DNA from: Candidatus Woesearchaeota archaeon
GTDB lineage: Archaea > Nanobdellota > Nanobdellia > Woesearchaeales > UBA10107
Assembly (NCBI GenBank): GCA_013331965.1
Contig: DUFL01000058.1
Coordinates: 1,132 to 14,694, forward strand
Direction: 5' to 3'
Length of the DNA: 13,563 bases
The notes beneath the pieces were generated by a model, which made no database searches, was not told the DNA's origin, and worked only from the letters and a program-made list of their open reading frames with translations. The position numbers and the translations under genes were made by a program. Shown piece after piece: positions 6,207 through 13,348 of this stretch. Position 1 is the first letter of the stretch. Each line of letters begins with the position of its first letter.

Positions 6207-6587
6207 TTACTCCATGACTAGGTATTTTTTCTGCCTTAATACAATAGTCCTGACCCCTCTCTTTTTAAGCTTAGCCCTTAGTTCGCTATCGTTTGTAGCC
6301 ACTATAAAGCCGTCTAACCCCAGGATTATGTTATCTACATAGTCCTTAGAGGTTGTTTTTAAAGTCTTCGGTTTTTTAGCTTCTAAAATGGCCTTAGCAA
6401 GCTTCCCAGCCTCCCTTTCCCTGCCTTTCTGGGTCCTTATGATGTTTTCAAGCTCTAGTAAGGACTTGTCAAGAACGTATAGGTCATAAGGAACGTCCAT
6501 TAAACGCTTTATTTCTTCATAAATATCCACTTTGAACTTAGCTGGGACTAATATGAAGTTAGTGTCGAGTAATACCTTAGCTCTCAT
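6207..6587 (-). CDS. PIN-domain nuclease, archaeal Fcf1-like (COG1412)
   Basis: Predicted metal-dependent ribonuclease with a PIN domain. It resembles archaeal proteins related to eukaryotic Fcf1/Utp24, which cuts pre-rRNA. Candidate acidic active-site residues from the ATG start are Asp8 in L-L-D-T-N-F, Glu45 or Glu47 in S-L-L-E-L-E, Asp85 in Y-V-D-N, and Asp100 in A-T-N-D. The ATG at 6587 is chosen over a TTG 15 bases upstream because a TATA-like box lies 24-25 bases before the ATG and the PIN fold starts at residue 2. Length is then 126 residues. It heads the operon with Rpo7, Spt4, S24e and S27ae, an association seen in other archaea and in line with a role in rRNA processing. A VapC-type toxin is less likely, as no antitoxin is adjacent. 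Confidence 0.85.
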   Translation of the reverse strand: MRAKVLLDTNFILVPAKFKVDIYEEIKRLMDVPYDLYVLDKSLLELENIIRTQKGREREAGKLAKAILEAKKPKTLKTTSKDYVDNIILGLDGFIVATNDSELRAKLKKRGVRTIVLRQKKYLVME

Positions 6588-6606
6588 GGTTGAAGATGTC
6601 AAGTTT

Positions 6607-6616
6607 GTATTTTTAA
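6607..6616 (-). promoter_or_regulatory. TATA box of the PIN-Rpo7-Spt4-S24e-S27ae operon
   Basis: On the minus strand this reads TTAAAAATAC, centred about 25 bases before the ATG at 6587. A second TATA-like stretch (minus strand AGTATAATTA, about 6641-6650) lies further upstream and could give a longer leader. Confidence 0.5.
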
Positions 6617-6726
6617 TTGTTACTTTTCTTAGTTTGCAAGTAATTATACTAAAACTTTGCCTGGGCAGCTATGCTAAGTTCGAACTAGGTAAAAAACACA
6701 GGCCGGATTTTTCTCGTTTTAATTAC

Positions 6727-6748
6727 AAAACAAAAATAGTTTGAAAAA
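6727..6748 (-). terminator. T-rich terminator of the antiporter-like gene
   Basis: On the minus strand, just after the stop at 6753, come TTTTT, TTTTT and TTTT separated by a few bases. This is typical of hairpin-free archaeal termination. It isolates the antiporter-like gene from the operon downstream. Confidence 0.55.
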
Positions 6749-6752
6749 GCAT

Positions 6753-7916
6753 TTATCTGTTCTTGTAGAATCCAAGTTTATCTAAAACAGTATCAAACAC
6801 TAATGAATAAACAAAGAAAGCCAATAATAACTGCACCATCAGGACAACTCCCGGAAAGGAATAGTTCAGCAGAGCGAATGCAACAGTCACTGTCGCCAGT
6901 CCTTTCGGAACAAAGAACGCTATCTCGAGTTTTTCAGCATTATCATACTTTCTCAGAAGAACTCTTGAAACTGCAAACCTTATCACAAGATATATCAAAA
7001 ATAGTCCAAATGAAAACTCAAAAAATCTTAATGACTTTGGCAAACCAACAACAATTCCTGCTACGATAAATATAAGCACCTCAAGTGCAGAATAAATCAC
7101 ATTTTCCTGCCTTACAATTGCCTGTTTCTGCTTGATAAAGATGTTCCCGAAAATGAACCCGATTGTTGCAACCGCGGCAAACCCATTTCCTCCTATTTTT
7201 TGCGCAACAATGAATGAAAGCAAAAGCCCTGCACCCAAGACTAAAGTCGCTGCTTTTTCGAAATAATTCTTGCTTAAGAGATTAAACAATATTAAGCCTA
7301 TGATGACTCCGGCTCCTATTCCCGCAAAAAGATTTGTCGCGACAAGAACAATTTTGCCGAACAGATTCAGCCCGATTTTTGAGTTCAGTGCATCAACCAG
7401 GGATAAAATCAGAAAAGGGATAAGCAATATTACGGCACATGAAAGATTTGACTCGTTTCTTACGAAATGAGTGACTCTGTTTGTAGGAAGATGATGCCTT
7501 GGAAAAATCGCAAGGTATTCTACGCAGCTTACCAATAAAGCGATTATTACCGAAGAAAATCCGGGCATATCAAAGAATGATTTTACCGCAAATGAGATAA
7601 TTAACAGGTTTAAAACCAAAGTAAACACAAAAAATCTCAGGCTGCCTATAACCGAGACATCATATTCATGCATCCTTATCTTTCTCGATGAATCGAATAA
7701 AACAACAACCAGCGCAATGATGCTTAAAGCTGCAAGAAACATCCCTCCTAATTCGACAACCGGCCTGTTGTTGTAAAAAATATTTCCTAAAATCAATCCT
7801 GAAACAAACAAGGTCAGTGGCAGAGGAATCCTGAATTTTCTTGAGACTGATATCGAGATTATGCCTGCTAAAAGAATCAAAGTCATGCTTGTCAAAAACA
7901 CCAGTACATCTGCCAT
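6753..7916 (-). CDS. Cation/proton antiporter-like membrane protein (CPA family), atypical active site
   Basis: The 387-residue protein is almost entirely hydrophobic, with about 11-13 membrane helices, resembling the core of CPA-family Na+(K+)/H+ antiporters without a regulatory C-terminal domain. Supporting features are the N-terminal S-R-K-F-R-I-P-L-P-L-T-L-F-V-S-G-L-I-L-G, a segment V-V-L-F-D-S-S-R-K-I (71-80) in the place of L-F-E-G-G in relatives, and V-P-K-G-L-A-T-V near the C-terminus, matching the P-R-G-L segment. The usual helix motif with N-D or D-D after Glu-Ser is here E155-S-N-L-S159-C160-A. The conserved T-D-P region is replaced by S-C-V-E-Y (130-134). Transport by the standard mechanism is therefore doubtful. 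It has its own promoter and is divergent from the CCA gene. Confidence 0.72.
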   Translation of the reverse strand: MADVLVFLTSMTLILLAGIISISVSRKFRIPLPLTLFVSGLILGNIFYNNRPVVELGGMFLAALSIIALVVVLFDSSRKIRMHEYDVSVIGSLRFFVFTLVLNLLIISFAVKSFFDMPGFSSVIIALLVSCVEYLAIFPRHHLPTNRVTHFVRNESNLSCAVILLIPFLILSLVDALNSKIGLNLFGKIVLVATNLFAGIGAGVIIGLILFNLLSKNYFEKAATLVLGAGLLLSFIVAQKIGGNGFAAVATIGFIFGNIFIKQKQAIVRQENVIYSALEVLIFIVAGIVVGLPKSLRFFEFSFGLFLIYLVIRFAVSRVLLRKYDNAEKLEIAFFVPKGLATVTVAFALLNYSFPGVVLMVQLLLAFFVYSLVFDTVLDKLGFYKNR

Positions 7917-7938
7917 AGTGCTGAAATCGCTATTTGGG

Positions 7939-7946
7939 TTTAAAAA
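7939..7946 (-). promoter_or_regulatory. TATA box of the antiporter-like gene
   Basis: On the minus strand this reads TTTTTAAA, centred about 26 bases before the ATG at 7916. It is one of two TTTAAAAAG copies on the plus strand (7939-7947 and 7953-7961). The second serves the divergent CCA gene. Confidence 0.5.
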
Positions 7947-7952
7947 GTTATC

Positions 7953-7960
7953 TTTAAAAA
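7953..7960 (+). promoter_or_regulatory. TATA box of the CCA-adding enzyme gene
   Basis: TTTAAAAA is centred about 26 bases before the ATG at 7983, implying a leaderless mRNA. An out-of-frame ATG at 7973 would lie upstream of the predicted transcript. Confidence 0.55.
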
Positions 7961-7982
7961 GACAGGGAGATTATGGCAGTTT

Positions 7983-9182
7983 ATGGACTTAAAAAAGGTA
8001 ATCTCAAAGATAAAGCCAAAGGAGAGCTCGATAAAAAAAGAGATAGATGAAACTGTAAAAATAATAAATTCTGAATTAAAGAAGAATAAAATAAAAGCAG
8101 CTGCATCAGTGGGCGGTTCTTTTGCGAAAGATACTCATTTAGCAGATGACCATGACTGCGATATATTTGTAAGATTTGATTTTAAGTATAAAGATACTAA
8201 TCTTTCTGACTTGCTTCAAAAATGTTTAAGGAAATTCAAGCCAGAAAGAGTTCATGGCTCAAGAGATTACTTCTTGTTCTCGAACAATCTGAATTTTGAA
8301 GTTGTCCCTGTATTGAATATTTCAAAGCCGGATCGAGCAGTAAATGTCACCGATGTTTCTCCTCTGCATGTTGCATGGACTAAAAAACATAAAAAATCAG
8401 ATGAGATAAGACTGGCTAAAACATTCTGCAAGGCAAACTCCATCTATGGTGCGGAGAGTTACATAAAAGGATTTTCGGGACATGTTTTAGACATTTTAAC
8501 AATAAAGTATGGAAGTTTTGTCAATTTACTGAAAGCATCGCAGAAATGGAAGGATAAAACTGTAATTGACGTTGAAAAACACTATAAAAATGCAGAAGAT
8601 GCTATGTTTAAGATAAATGTCTCAAAAACACAGAGTCCGCTGGTTGTTGTCGATCCAATTCAGCCCGAAAGGAACGCAGCTGCCGCTTTAGGTTATGATG
8701 CATTTAATCTTTTTGTTAAAAAAGCAAAAGAATTTTTGAAGAAGCCTTCTGAGAAGTTCTTTGAAAGGAAAATCCTGTCTAAAAATAACTTCAAAGATGC
8801 TATCATTGTCGATGTCGTTCCTCTGAAAGGCAAAAGAGACGTTGTTGGAGCGAAGATAATGAAAGCTCATGAAGCGATTGGAAGAGAATTGGAAAAAAAC
8901 GGATTTGAAATAAAGCAGTCCGGATTCATATGGGACAAGGAGACTTTCATCTGGTTCAAAATGAAGAACAAGAAAATAAGTTTTGAAACTATTGTCAAAG
9001 GACCGCCACTTGCTATGAAAGAGTTTGTTGCTTCATTCAAGAAGAAGCACAAGAGCACATTTGAGAAAAACAGGAGAATATTCGCCAAAGTTAAAAGAGA
9101 ATATGTTGATGCTAAAGATTTGATAAGAGATGTTATTAAGAAAGATGAAGTTAAGGAGAAAGTCCGTAGCATACACCTTTAA
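7983..9182 (+). CDS. cca: CCA-adding enzyme (archaeal class I tRNA nucleotidyltransferase)
   Basis: Adds or repairs the 3' CCA end of tRNAs without a nucleic acid template. The 399 residues follow the archaeal class I layout. The nucleotidyltransferase head has G44-G45-S46 and the metal-binding D58-C-D60, with Glu105 in N-F-E-V-V-P-V as the likely third carboxylate. Next comes the region V-S-P-L-H-V-A-W (126-133), then the central domain with E-I-R-L-A-K-T-F-C-K-A and Y-G-A-E-S-Y-I-K-G-F-S-G-H (154-166). The tail domain includes G-P-P-L-A-M-K-E near 340. It is somewhat shorter than the roughly 440 residues of well-studied archaeal enzymes. Start and promoter agree on a leaderless message. Confidence 0.95.
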   Translation: MDLKKVISKIKPKESSIKKEIDETVKIINSELKKNKIKAAASVGGSFAKDTHLADDHDCDIFVRFDFKYKDTNLSDLLQKCLRKFKPERVHGSRDYFLFSNNLNFEVVPVLNISKPDRAVNVTDVSPLHVAWTKKHKKSDEIRLAKTFCKANSIYGAESYIKGFSGHVLDILTIKYGSFVNLLKASQKWKDKTVIDVEKHYKNAEDAMFKINVSKTQSPLVVVDPIQPERNAAAALGYDAFNLFVKKAKEFLKKPSEKFFERKILSKNNFKDAIIVDVVPLKGKRDVVGAKIMKAHEAIGRELEKNGFEIKQSGFIWDKETFIWFKMKNKKISFETIVKGPPLAMKEFVASFKKKHKSTFEKNRRIFAKVKREYVDAKDLIRDVIKKDEVKEKVRSIHL

Positions 9183-9210
9183 TCTATTTATATCTTTGCT
9201 TTCAATAGTT

Positions 9211-9218
9211 TTTTAAAT
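9211..9218 (+). promoter_or_regulatory. TATA box of the AAA+/VWA operon
   Basis: TTTTAAAT is centred about 27 bases before the ATG at 9242 and supports that start over an upstream TTG at 9224. A second possible box, ATTTATAT at 9186-9193, would give a leader of about 25 bases. The T-run at 9209-9214 may also terminate the CCA transcript. Confidence 0.5.
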
Positions 9219-9241
9219 CGATATTGTCTATCCAGTCTTCT

Positions 9242-10249
9242 ATGATTCAAGAACACTTTAAGAAAACATTTCTGAAAGGAGATATTCTTTCAGATATTTT
9301 AGGGCAGGATATAATAAAGCACGATCTGAAGTCCGCTTTATTGGTCGGAAGGCATATTTTAATCATAGGACCGCCGGGAATAGGGAAAACAACTTTAGCA
9401 AAGAATGTTGCAAAACTACTGCCGGAAATTGAAGTAAATGACTGCGGCTACCACTGCGATCCCAAAAATCCGCAGTGTCCGGAATGTAGAGCAGGAAAAT
9501 CAAAGAAAAAAACCATTTCAGGAGAAGAAAGATTTGTAAGAATCCAAGGCTCTCCGGATCTTACAGCAGAAGACTTAATCGGAGATATTGATCCTGCGAA
9601 AGCAATGCAGTACGGCCCATTAAGCATACAGGCATTCACTCCGGGAAAGATATTCAAGGCGAACCAAGGCGTCTTATTTTTTGATGAACTGAACAGATGC
9701 CCGGAAAAGCTTCAAAACGCTTTATTGCAGGCATTGCAGGAAGGATATGTGACAATCGGTTCTTACGATGTTGATCTGCAGACTAACTTCGTTTTCGTCG
9801 GAACTATGAACCCCGAAGATTCTAATACAGAAAAAATAGCAGACGTCTTGCTGGACAGGTTTGATGTAGTTTACATGAGTTATCCTGAAAAGCTTGAAAC
9901 AGAAATAAAAATTGTCAAAAAATCAGGAAAAAGTATGGTAAATTTCCATGACAAACTGCTTTCCTTGGGAATATTATTTGTGAGATTGCTGAGAGAAAAC
10001 AAGAACATCGAGAAGAAACCGGGAGTGAGAGCCAGCATCGGTCTGTATGAAAGGGCACAGGCAAATGCATTCTTAGCGAGCAGAGATACCGTCACAAGCC
10101 AGGATCTAAAAGATGCAATAATTTCAGTCATAGCTCACAGGATAAAGTTAAAACCGTCCATGAGCTACTTAACGAACGAGATTGATTTCATCAAAGAGCA
10201 GATGGAAAAATTCTTAGAGGAAAATCTCAAAAAAAGTGATTTTACCTGA
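9242..10249 (+). CDS. MoxR/ChlI-like AAA+ ATPase with a four-Cys insertion
   Basis: ATPase of the MoxR/magnesium-chelatase-subunit-I group. These proteins act as chaperones with a VWA partner, inserting metals or remodelling complexes. From the ATG, 335 residues show Walker A G-P-P-G-I-G-K-T (43-50), Walker B L-F-F-D-E (145-149), sensor-1 region G-T-M-N-P (187-191) and L-L-D-R-F-D with Arg206 as likely arginine finger. Between Walker A and B lie C68-x3-C72-x6-C79-x2-C82, a probable zinc-binding insertion. I recall a similar Cys-rich insertion in some archaeal ChlI-like proteins but cannot verify it. The VWA gene overlaps its end by 14 bases, a sign of a two-component complex. A TTG at 9224 would add six residues. 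Confidence 0.9.
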   Translation: MIQEHFKKTFLKGDILSDILGQDIIKHDLKSALLVGRHILIIGPPGIGKTTLAKNVAKLLPEIEVNDCGYHCDPKNPQCPECRAGKSKKKTISGEERFVRIQGSPDLTAEDLIGDIDPAKAMQYGPLSIQAFTPGKIFKANQGVLFFDELNRCPEKLQNALLQALQEGYVTIGSYDVDLQTNFVFVGTMNPEDSNTEKIADVLLDRFDVVYMSYPEKLETEIKIVKKSGKSMVNFHDKLLSLGILFVRLLRENKNIEKKPGVRASIGLYERAQANAFLASRDTVTSQDLKDAIISVIAHRIKLKPSMSYLTNEIDFIKEQMEKFLEENLKKSDFT

Positions 10250-11426
10250 CTTTCTTGATAAAGAAAAAACAATACAAAACAAAGAAAAAATAGAAGAGCT
10301 TCAGGGTTCTATGCAAAGCGAACCTGAAGAGGAAAAACTTGCCCATTCTGTCATGGAAGCTGACAAAGAAACCATAGATGAAGGAAGAGCAGTCAATGAT
10401 GCATTAAATAATGGCATTAATTCTTTCCAGCCTGATATGATTTTTGAGCAGATGGTAAATGACTTCAAGATGGCAAAGAATATCTTTGGAGAAACTATTC
10501 TTAAGCAGGTTTCGGGATATAATCCTGATTACATAGAAAAAAACATCAAGGTTCCTGAATTCAGAAGAGAATTAAAAAATAAGATGAGAAAAAATATCGA
10601 AGAGATGAAAGACGCAGGAATTTTAGGGAAAGATTCTGAAATAACCCAGAAAGGGATGCGGCTTGCTTCTTTGATAATGTATTCTGAGGAGCTTGACCAT
10701 CTGATACCTAAAGGTATGTTCGGAGAAAGAATACATAAAAAACAGTCGATATACGGAGAACATGATGATGTCAAGCCGTTCAAAAAAAGCGACAGATACA
10801 GGGATATTGCATTAAAAAAATCAATAAAGACAGCTATAAGAAGAGGGCACAAAAAACTTGAAGTTGATGATCTAAAATCTTTCATAAGGCAGAGCAGGGG
10901 AAATCTGGAAATAATCTACGGATTGGATGCTTCCGGAAGCATGAAAGGCAGGAAGATAGAAGTTGCCAAAAAAGCAGGAATCGCTTTGGCATTCCGAGCA
11001 ATTGAAAACAAAGATAAAGTTGGTTTGGTCGTTTTCGGGGAAGAAGTCAAAGAAAGTGTTTATCCGTGCGGAGATTTTCACAGAATTCTTGATGAAATAA
11101 CAAAAGTCAGGCCTGGAAAAGAAACTGACATGGTTTCTGTAATTAAAAAATCCATAGAAATGTTTTCAAGGATAAATGCGACAAAACATTTGATTTTGCT
11201 GACAGATGCGCTGCAGACTATCGGGTCAAAAGATGAAGTAATTGATATTTCAGGCATGGCGAAAGCTGCTGGAATTACTATTTCTATCGTCGGCATCAAA
11301 CTCGACAAAGATGGGATTGAATTAGCAAAGCATATAACGGAGCTTAGCGGAGGAAAACTCTACGCAGTCTCCGCATTAGAGAATGTCGACAAGATAATAC
11401 TGCAGGATTACTATGATTTAAGATAA
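10236..11426 (+). CDS. VWA (von Willebrand A) domain protein, ChlD-like partner of the AAA+ ATPase
   Basis: The 396-residue protein has a C-terminal VWA domain (about 225-396) with a full metal-ion-dependent adhesion site: D231-A-S-G-S, a Thr in G-K-E-T-D near 297, and Asp in L-L-T-D-A near 323. In ChlD/CobT/MoxR-associated relatives this site mediates contact with substrate or integrin-like ligands. The first 225 residues are charged and mostly helical, with no domain I can name. There is no signal peptide or membrane helix, so it should act in the cytosol, unlike Bat-type VWA proteins. The start is taken as GTG at 10236, overlapping the ATPase gene by 14 bases. A GAGG lies 15 bases upstream, so coupling is likely. 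Its last 9 bases overlap the convergent gene. Confidence 0.87.
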   Translation: MILPDFLDKEKTIQNKEKIEELQGSMQSEPEEEKLAHSVMEADKETIDEGRAVNDALNNGINSFQPDMIFEQMVNDFKMAKNIFGETILKQVSGYNPDYIEKNIKVPEFRRELKNKMRKNIEEMKDAGILGKDSEITQKGMRLASLIMYSEELDHLIPKGMFGERIHKKQSIYGEHDDVKPFKKSDRYRDIALKKSIKTAIRRGHKKLEVDDLKSFIRQSRGNLEIIYGLDASGSMKGRKIEVAKKAGIALAFRAIENKDKVGLVVFGEEVKESVYPCGDFHRILDEITKVRPGKETDMVSVIKKSIEMFSRINATKHLILLTDALQTIGSKDEVIDISGMAKAAGITISIVGIKLDKDGIELAKHITELSGGKLYAVSALENVDKIILQDYYDLR

Positions 11427-12125
11427 TCCAGACAGTACAGCATGTAATTCGGCTAATTCATTGTAAATTATTTTTTTATTTTCAGTGCTTAGTGTTTCAT
11501 AGGCTCTGGCTGCGTTAATATATGCAATTATCGCTAGTTGTTTATTTTTCTGTGAAGCAAGTTTTGATTTATCAATCATGTTTCTTATTGAGTTTAATGC
11601 CGGATTAGAAAGACCTCCGGTAGGTTGTGCACTTGCTGAATTCTCTAAAACATTTTCAGTTGCATTTTTAAAAGAATTTATGCTTTCTGGACGAACAGTC
11701 AAAGAAGAAATTATTTTCTTCGCTAAGAAAGATATTAATATTAATGAGATTATTGCCAAGATGATCCATATAAAGTAGGAAGGTTTTGTTTGCGGAATCT
11801 CTTTAACTGAACTTACTGCCTGTCCCGAAGGAGCTGCTATTTCTTTTAAATAAGTTTCCTGTTTCTCAGGAACAGGAGAAACCGCCTCTTTTTTTATTTC
11901 AATGATAGCAGGCGCCCGAACTTCTCCCTTGCGGTTATATTCTGCCTCCTGAGTGGCTGCTTCTTCTTCAAAATCCCATATTTCATTTAATTGATGATCT
12001 CCAGTGTCTGCCAAATATAACTCAGAATCCCCGGTTCTTGTAATAATAAGTTCATTATCATTCGCATAGGCTGGAATAACTAACAGAAACAATGCAATAA
12101 TCCGTATTATATTTAGTTTTACCAT
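11418..12125 (-). CDS. Predicted single-span membrane protein with signal peptide and cytosolic helical tail
   Basis: No family is recognised. The 235 residues can be divided by eye. A signal peptide (1-21, ending A-Y-A) is followed by an outer segment (22-116) low in structure, with two similar short units T-G-D-S-E-L and T-G-D-H-Q-L near 31-46. A transmembrane helix spans about 117-136. A linker follows, then a helical C-terminal region (about 174-235). That region resembles the helical hairpins of TPR/MIT-like domains in DPANN proteins (A-A-R-A-Y-E-T-L then K-K-I-I-Y-N-E-L-A-E-L). The topology would place the tail in the cytosol. Its ATG overlaps the end of the LamG gene by 7 bases, so it probably works with that surface protein. 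A TPR-like role in protein contacts is inference. Confidence 0.62.
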   Translation of the reverse strand: MVKLNIIRIIALFLLVIPAYANDNELIITRTGDSELYLADTGDHQLNEIWDFEEEAATQEAEYNRKGEVRAPAIIEIKKEAVSPVPEKQETYLKEIAAPSGQAVSSVKEIPQTKPSYFIWIILAIISLILISFLAKKIISSLTVRPESINSFKNATENVLENSASAQPTGGLSNPALNSIRNMIDKSKLASQKNKQLAIIAYINAARAYETLSTENKKIIYNELAELHAVLSGLS

Positions 12126-13348
12126 CTTCCAATAAATCCCCTCAATAATATCCTTAAATTACCGAGTAATTGGTTTCGTGTATTGTTTATATAAATATAA
12201 CTGCCTGATTTTGTGAAATTAAGTGTTGCGTTTATAGTTAAATTGCCATAATTTCCGAATACAGTTAAGTTTCCTTTAATTGATGTGTTTGAATTGATTA
12301 TACAATTATCTGTGAAATTGATGTTCCAGTTTCCTGAACCCGAGTAAGTGCAGGTATCGGTTGCATTTCCGCTTAGTATTACAAGATTATTTGAGCATAC
12401 ATTTGCTCCATTTGTTATTCCATCATTCGGAGTTATGCAGGATGACCAAGTTTCTCCAATGATAGTTTCATCTGAATGGATTATATCATCTCTTGAAAGG
12501 TTTAACAGCAATATTTCCTGTAAAGATAATGTTCTGTTGTATATTCTGACATCATCTATTGAGCCGTTAAAATTGAAATTTGCGAATGCCTGAAAATTAC
12601 CAATTACATAGTTAATCCTTGAAGGCGCTAACTCTATTGGGGGGTTTAAAGTTGCTCTTTGTTTCCCATTTAAATAAATAGTCATATTACCACCACGTTT
12701 AAATGTAGCAACAGTGAATAACCATGTATTTGTTGTATATGAATTTATTGGGGTTGCTACCTGGGAGAATGTTCCTGCTGAGTTTTTAACGATAAATTGA
12801 ACTGCACCATTACTGGCCAAATTCAATCTATAACCACCAGTAAAAGCACTTCCTCCATAATGGTCAAATATTGAGCCATCTAAAATTCTTGGCAGATTTG
12901 TCCATGCAGTTATTGTAAAACTTGAAGCATTTGTAAAGTTTAAGTGTTGATTATATTTACCTAAATCTATTTTCGATTTTATTTTTCTTTGGAAAAAATA
13001 ATAACAATCGTTATCGTGACCACCTGTGCAAACCAGTGTTACATTGGTATTGCTTCCTGTTCTGTTGAAAGTCGAGTAATCTGTCGCATTGTTTATGGCA
13101 TTGGAAGTATTCTCGAACGGCATGTTTAGTAAAGCAAATGAAACTCCGTTTATTCTCCAGTCTGTAACGTTGACTATTTTATTTCCATCGTCATCTGTTG
13201 ATGTCCAGTAAAGAGTAAGATTATCTGTTGTTAAATCAGTTGTGTGTGTTGAGTTGAGAACTACATTTGAAACAACCGGCAGAGTTGCATATGCGAACAC
13301 GACTAAAATCAGAACTATCCAGAGTCCTGGAATTAATTTCTGTCTCAT
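12119..13348 (-). CDS. Secreted surface protein with LamG-type domain set in an Ig-like repeat
   Basis: The 409-residue exported protein has a hydrophobic signal sequence (about 7-22). Residues 25-75 look like the first half of an Ig-like archaeal surface repeat (L-T-L-Y-W-T-S-T-D-D-D-G then D-W-R-I-N-G-V). Residues about 75-285 form a LamG/concanavalin-like domain, with A-T-F-K-R-G, M-T-I-Y-L-N-G-K and the hallmark F-N-G-S-I-D-D-V-R-I-Y-N-R-T-L-S. After it comes G-E-T-W-S-S-C-I-T-P-N-D-G, which looks like the second half of the same Ig-like repeat. The C-terminal part (about 325-395) has short beta-rich Asn/Thr repeats such as S-I-K-G-N-L-T-V. It carries 21 N-x-S/T sequons, consistent with heavy archaeal N-glycosylation. 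There is no sorting or anchor motif. LamG domains often bind sugars, so adhesion is plausible but unproven. It overlaps both neighbours (4 and 7 bases). Confidence 0.8.
   Translation of the reverse strand: MRQKLIPGLWIVLILVVFAYATLPVVSNVVLNSTHTTDLTTDNLTLYWTSTDDDGNKIVNVTDWRINGVSFALLNMPFENTSNAINNATDYSTFNRTGSNTNVTLVCTGGHDNDCYYFFQRKIKSKIDLGKYNQHLNFTNASSFTITAWTNLPRILDGSIFDHYGGSAFTGGYRLNLASNGAVQFIVKNSAGTFSQVATPINSYTTNTWLFTVATFKRGGNMTIYLNGKQRATLNPPIELAPSRINYVIGNFQAFANFNFNGSIDDVRIYNRTLSLQEILLLNLSRDDIIHSDETIIGETWSSCITPNDGITNGANVCSNNLVILSGNATDTCTYSGSGNWNINFTDNCIINSNTSIKGNLTVFGNYGNLTINATLNFTKSGSYIYINNTRNQLLGNLRILLRGFIGRW

Noticed and set aside
6207..6587. VapC-type toxin
   Set aside because: The PIN protein heads an RNA polymerase and ribosomal operon, has no adjacent antitoxin and looks closer to the archaeal Fcf1-like group.
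6588..6602. Five-residue N-terminal extension of the PIN protein from a TTG
   Set aside because: A TATA-like box 24-25 bases before the ATG at 6587 predicts a leaderless start there, and the PIN fold begins at once after it.
6659..6703. tRNA-like or split-tRNA segment around a TTCGA motif, with GCCTG and CAGGC ends
   Set aside because: The T-stem does not pair around TTCGAAC on either strand, and there is no D-arm or anticodon arm. Only a 5-base end match and the short palindrome remain.
6532..6744. Plus-strand open frame of about 70 codons in the spacer upstream of the PIN gene
   Set aside because: It overlaps the PIN gene start and the promoter, has no ribosome binding site and shows no recognisable protein pattern.
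9224..9241. Six-residue extension of the AAA+ ATPase from a TTG
   Set aside because: The better-placed TATA box (9211-9218) predicts transcription starting near the ATG at 9242. The alternative cannot be fully excluded because a second box lies at 9186-9193.
9242..11426. Magnesium chelatase for chlorophyll synthesis
   Set aside because: The AAA+ and VWA proteins resemble ChlI and ChlD, but there is no large subunit and no porphyrin gene here. A general MoxR/ChlI-like chaperone call is safer.
12119..12180. Frameshift joining the LamG protein to the downstream single-span protein
   Set aside because: The downstream protein has its own ATG and a convincing signal peptide, so the 7-base overlap is better read as translational coupling.
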